This document shows, in pieces, positions 61,558-64,000 of a stretch of DNA of 64,000 nucleotides (position 1 is the first letter of the stretch; each line of letters begins with the position of its first letter). Source of the stretch: Azolla caroliniana (lineage: Eukaryota; Polypodiophyta); the NCBI GenBank assembly GCA_043228905.1, contig JBHGNT010000013.1, positions 2,666,001-2,730,000 of the forward strand, read 5' to 3'. The position numbers and the translations under genes are program-made. The notes under the pieces are model-generated. The model did no database searches, was not told where the DNA came from, and saw only the letters and a list, made by a program, of their open reading frames with translations.

Positions 61558-62001
61558 TGTCAAAACCAAGGATAAAAGATAGAGTGATGGAAGAAGGATA
61601 TTAGAGAACACGAGAAGAAAGGAATGAAATACTAAGAGAAGAATGGATGTATAAGATAGAGAAAGAAAGAGAATGGATACAAGATATGTAATGAGATCTA
61701 AAGACTGGTGTTGATTCGAATTGATTTGAGAATACATGTATTCCCTTATTTATAGGTTCCTATAGAATAGCTTAGAGATTTCTAGAATGTTCTAGAATGT
61801 TCTAGACCTAGAATGCTCTAGGACATTCTAGAACATTCTAGAATAATCTAGAGGTTTTACAATAATCAATGTAATATAAGAAGTAGCTTTTATTATTTCA
61901 TATAACAATAAGCTATCTTAATGGTTGAGGTTTTCAAGTATGGATTACAAGGTTCGAGGTTCAAGTCCGAGTGACGCCATAATGGTCATGTGTTCATGAC
62001 A
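61558..62001 (-). repeat. Gy1-c 5' LTR (444 bp)
   Basis: Plus-strand TGTCAAAACCAAGG to TGTTCATGACA. Heat-shock arrays near 61780-61845, TATTTATA at 61747-61754, and the tRNA-like module near 61915-61975. Confidence 0.93.
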
Positions 62002-62579
62002 GTAATGAGACAGAAATTGGCTACATATGTCGAAGCTGGCTGATCACCTTGATGTAGTGTACAAATCTTGTTGATAGTTGTTCTCAGCCCATCAGTATCT
62101 CCGAAACAAGCCTTAAATTCTTTGATAAATTCCTCAAAATTATTCAGTAAAGGAGAATATGTCTCTAGCAATGGGGCAAACCACGACAACGATATGCCAG
62201 TCAATAAGGTGCCCACTAACCCGACTCGTGATGCATCTATCGGATAATGTGTGGGATACATTTGAATCACCAATCGTACTTGATTCAAGAAACCTCGGAA
62301 ATGCGCCCTTGAACCATAAAATTTAGTTGGGAGGCTGATTTTGGGCTCCTTGATAAGTCCTTGACCTTTGACCCTTTGTTGTTGTAACACTACGATTGTC
62401 GCATCTAACTGTTGAACCCGTCGCATGAACTCCTCTTGTTGTTGTTGCTTCTCTATAGTAACCTTTTGTAGATCCCCAAATAGACGTTGATTCTCTACTT
62501 CAAGAGATGCGAACTTGGATTTAAGATTCTCCATTTCTACAACAAGGGTGAGATATTCTTCTGAGTTAATGGTGGCCAT
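62002..62579 (-). pseudogene. Gy1-b gag N-terminus, cut by Gy1-c
   Basis: ATG 62579 opens MATINSEEYLTLVVEMENLK and continues through coiled coil and capsid (RAHFRGFLNQVRLV, RVGLVGTLLTG, FEEFIKEFKACFGD, QGDQPASTYVANFCLI). It is open up to the insertion at 62001 and continues at 56229. Confidence 0.9.
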
Positions 62580-62629
62580 GGTTTCGTGATGGTTACAAAG
62601 GAGGATGAGAGAGAGAGGGGGGGGGGGGG

Positions 62630-62640
62630 ATTCGAATCAA
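62630..62640 (-). promoter_or_regulatory. Gy1-b primer-binding site complementary to its mRNA start
   Basis: Minus strand TTGATTCGAAT, two bases after the LTR; the complement is at 62797-62808 in the LTR (11 of 12 bases pair because the last site base changed T to C). Confidence 0.65.
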
Positions 62641-62642
62641 AA

Positions 62643-63071
62643 TGTCAGAACCAAGAATAAAAGATAGAGTGATGGAAGAAGGATATAAGGGAACACGAGA
62701 AGAAAGGAACGAAATGCTAAGAGAAGAATGGGTGTATTAAGACAGAGAAAGAAAGAGAATGGATACAAGATATGTAATGAGAGCTAAAGACTGGTGTTGA
62801 TTCGAATTGATTTGAGAATACATGTATGCTCTTATTTATAGGTTCCTATAGAATAGCTTAGAGATTTCTATAATGTTCTAGAATGTTCTAGGACATTCTA
62901 GAACATTCTAGAATGATCTAGAGTTTTTACAATAATCAATCTAATACAAAAAGTAGCTTTTATCTTCTCATATGACACTAAGCTATCTTAATGGTTGAGG
63001 TTTTCAATTGTGGATTACAAGGTTCGAGGTTCAAGTCTGGGTGACGCCATAATGGTCATGTGTTCATGACA
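62643..63071 (-). repeat. Gy1-b 5' LTR (429 bp)
   Basis: Plus-strand TGTCAGAACCAAG to GTTCATGACA, matching the 429-bp 3' LTR. Heat-shock arrays near 62868-62920. Confidence 0.93.
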
Positions 63072-63775
63072 TTTGGTCTAAGGAAGCGGGCACAGCTTTT
63101 GACGGTCTCAAGAAACCATTTACATCGGCGCCTGTTTTAGCTCATGTTGATCCGCAAAAACCATTTATCATGGAGGTAGACACGTCAGATTTCGCCCTAG
63201 GTAGTATTTTATCACAACAAGGCGACGATGAGAAGCTACATCCCTTGACATTTCACTCACGCAAATTTGACGCCGCCGAAATCAACTAGGAGATACATTA
63301 CAAGGAGCTATTAGCAATAGTGGACTCTTTTGCACAATGGAGGCATTTTTTAGAAGGATCTCCTCATCAAGTCATTGTATTCAGTGATCACAAGAATCTT
63401 GCCTACTTTCAGAATGCTCGCGTGTTAAATAAACAACAAGCTCGGTGGGCCCAATTCCTCACACATTTTGATTTTAAGATTACTTATCATCTAAGCAAGC
63501 AACAGGGGAAGGCGGATGCATTATCACGACGCTCGTATCTAGCTCCTCATCCTGGTGATCCGGGCTTCGACAATCAAAAGCAAGTAATCCTGGGACCGAT
63601 ACAACTTCAAGCAACGTGGGTCTTTGACACTCCATTGGATTCCTGCATTATTGATACCATACGTGAATATTTGAAGACGGATGTTTTTGCTCAAGCTATT
63701 CTAGATCAAATTGATTCTTCTCGGGCATCTTGTTCACGATCACAACAACCAAATATAGATTATCATTAATTTGAA
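63072..63775 (+). pseudogene. Gy2 RNase H and spacer
   Basis: Continues RT after Gy1-b: FTSAPVLAHVDPQKPF, MEVDTSDFALGSILSQQGDD, FHSRKFDAAEIN, stop at 63288, then [66 protein letters not shown] and the pre-integrase spacer. It is cut at 63776 by a new LTR. Confidence 0.88.
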
Positions 63776-64000
63776 TGTCATAATTGTTACATAACGTTGG
63801 TGAGGGTAGGTCACTAATATTTACATTAGTGAAGGGTATGTTCACTAATGTTAAAAAGGGGACTAATGATTGGATAGAAGGAATGATAGGTGCATGCACT
63901 ATCATGATTTGGACAACCAATGAATGGAGAGCCTTTTAGAAAGGCACATCTATTCAAGGGGCCTAGCAAAAGGTATAAATATGAGGCTTAGCTACCCTCA
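63776..64000 (+). repeat. start of an unidentified LTR
   Basis: TGTCATAATTGTTACATAAC begins exactly where the Gy2 coding reading ends. It has a TCACTAAT...ATTAGTGA palindrome (63811-63832) and TATAAATA at 63974. Only 225 bp are in the window, so the family and true end are unknown. A different insertion, or a plus-strand LTR of a Gy2-like relative, is possible. Confidence 0.6.

Larger units (their letters stand above)
56230..62001 (-). mobile_element. Gy1-c, best-preserved Gy1 chromovirus
   Basis: Full length, 5.8 kb, minus strand. LTRs 56230-56673 and 61558-62001, both 444 bp. Flanks GCGAT (56225-56229) and GTAAT (62002-62006) fit a duplication with a CpG to TpA change. Gag is intact; pol carries one nonsense change and a few frameshifts. 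It inserted into Gy1-b gag, that is, into an older copy of its own family. Confidence 0.93.
24922..63071 (-). mobile_element. Gy1-b, Ty3/gypsy chromovirus split by three insertions
   Basis: Minus-strand Gy1 copy with LTRs at 24922-25350 and 62643-63071, both 429 bp. Flanks TTTAG (24917-24921) and TTTGG (63072-63076) fit a 5-bp duplication with one change. Coding pieces in order from the right: gag 62579-62002, gag 56229-55640, protease 55630-55596 and 51425-50930, RT 50930-50471 and 27950-27100, RNase H to 26990, integrase and chromodomain to 25335. Insertions: Gy4 (27951-50470), hAT with LARD-A (51427-55587), Gy1-c (56230-62001). Confidence 0.93.
9817..63775 (+). mobile_element. Gy2, Ty3/gypsy chromovirus hosting most of the window
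   Basis: Pieces that join in order: LTR part 1 (9817-10138), LTR part 2 (18341-18465), primer site (18468-18479), gag part 1 (18537-18742), gag part 2 (22478-23418), protease/RT (23419-24921), RT end/RNase H/spacer (63072-63775). Gaps are a LINE, Copia-C and Gy1-b. It is a diverged sister of Gy1, with the same gag start, zinc knuckle and pol order. The element interrupts Copia-B gag on the left and is itself cut by a new LTR at 63776, so its 3' part lies outside. Confidence 0.85.

Overview
The window is intergenic plant DNA made almost wholly of transposable elements. I found no intact host gene, no tRNA or rRNA gene and no CRISPR array. Land-plant origin is inferred from Ty1/Copia elements whose primer-binding site matches initiator-Met tRNA, Ty3/gypsy chromoviruses with a C-terminal chromodomain, a hAT element, a LINE, and long LTRs with plant-type TATA boxes. 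The gypsy families called here Gy3 and Gy4 look fungal-like in their reverse transcriptase, and the Gy1/Gy2 chromovirus resembles the Tcn1-like elements I recall from mosses and lycophytes. A bryophyte, lycophyte or fern with a large genome is therefore plausible, but unproven.

Layout. 1-2780: Copia-A (minus), inserted in a Gy1-type integrase fragment (2781-3345). 3346-4420: a decayed gene-like segment. 4421-4692: a ~30-bp degenerate tandem repeat. 4694-5697: LTR and leader of a non-autonomous element (LARD-B). 5698-9816: Copia-B (minus). Everything from 9817 to about 63775 lies inside one Gy2 chromovirus that interrupts Copia-B. Its 5' LTR is split by a LINE (10139-18340), which is itself split by Gy1-a (11904-17344). 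Its gag is split by Copia-C (18743-22477), which holds a Gy3-type solo LTR (21239-22451) containing a Copia-B-type LTR. Its pol is split by Gy1-b (24922-63071, minus).

Gy1-b is in turn split by Gy4 (27951-50470), by a hAT element with LARD-A at its edge (51427-55587), and by Gy1-c (56230-62001). Gy4 contains Gy5 (29582-37732) and Gy3 (37898-46226), and Gy3 contains a Copia-A solo LTR (41983-42579). Target-site duplications or duplicated LTR lengths support most of these joins (LTR pairs 743/743, 429/429, 444/444 bp). The deepest chain is seven insertions. A new LTR begins at 63776 and runs off the window.

Most interesting system: the Gy1/Gy2 chromovirus family. (1) It has no tRNA-type primer site after the 5' LTR. 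Instead, two bases after the LTR lies a 12-mer that is the exact reverse complement of a 12-mer placed 32-33 bp downstream of the TATA box, where the mRNA should begin. In the diverged Gy2 subfamily both 12-mers differ by two compensating changes. This is the arrangement expected for Tf1-like self-primed reverse transcription. (2) Upstream of TATA, both subfamilies carry perfect alternating GAA/TTC heat-shock elements in otherwise diverged sequence. (3) Both carry an antisense tRNA-like A-box/B-box module near the LTR start. The Gy1 pol frame runs through the polypurine tract and ends inside the 3' LTR. Together these suggest a heat-responsive, self-priming, chromatin-targeting retrotransposon.
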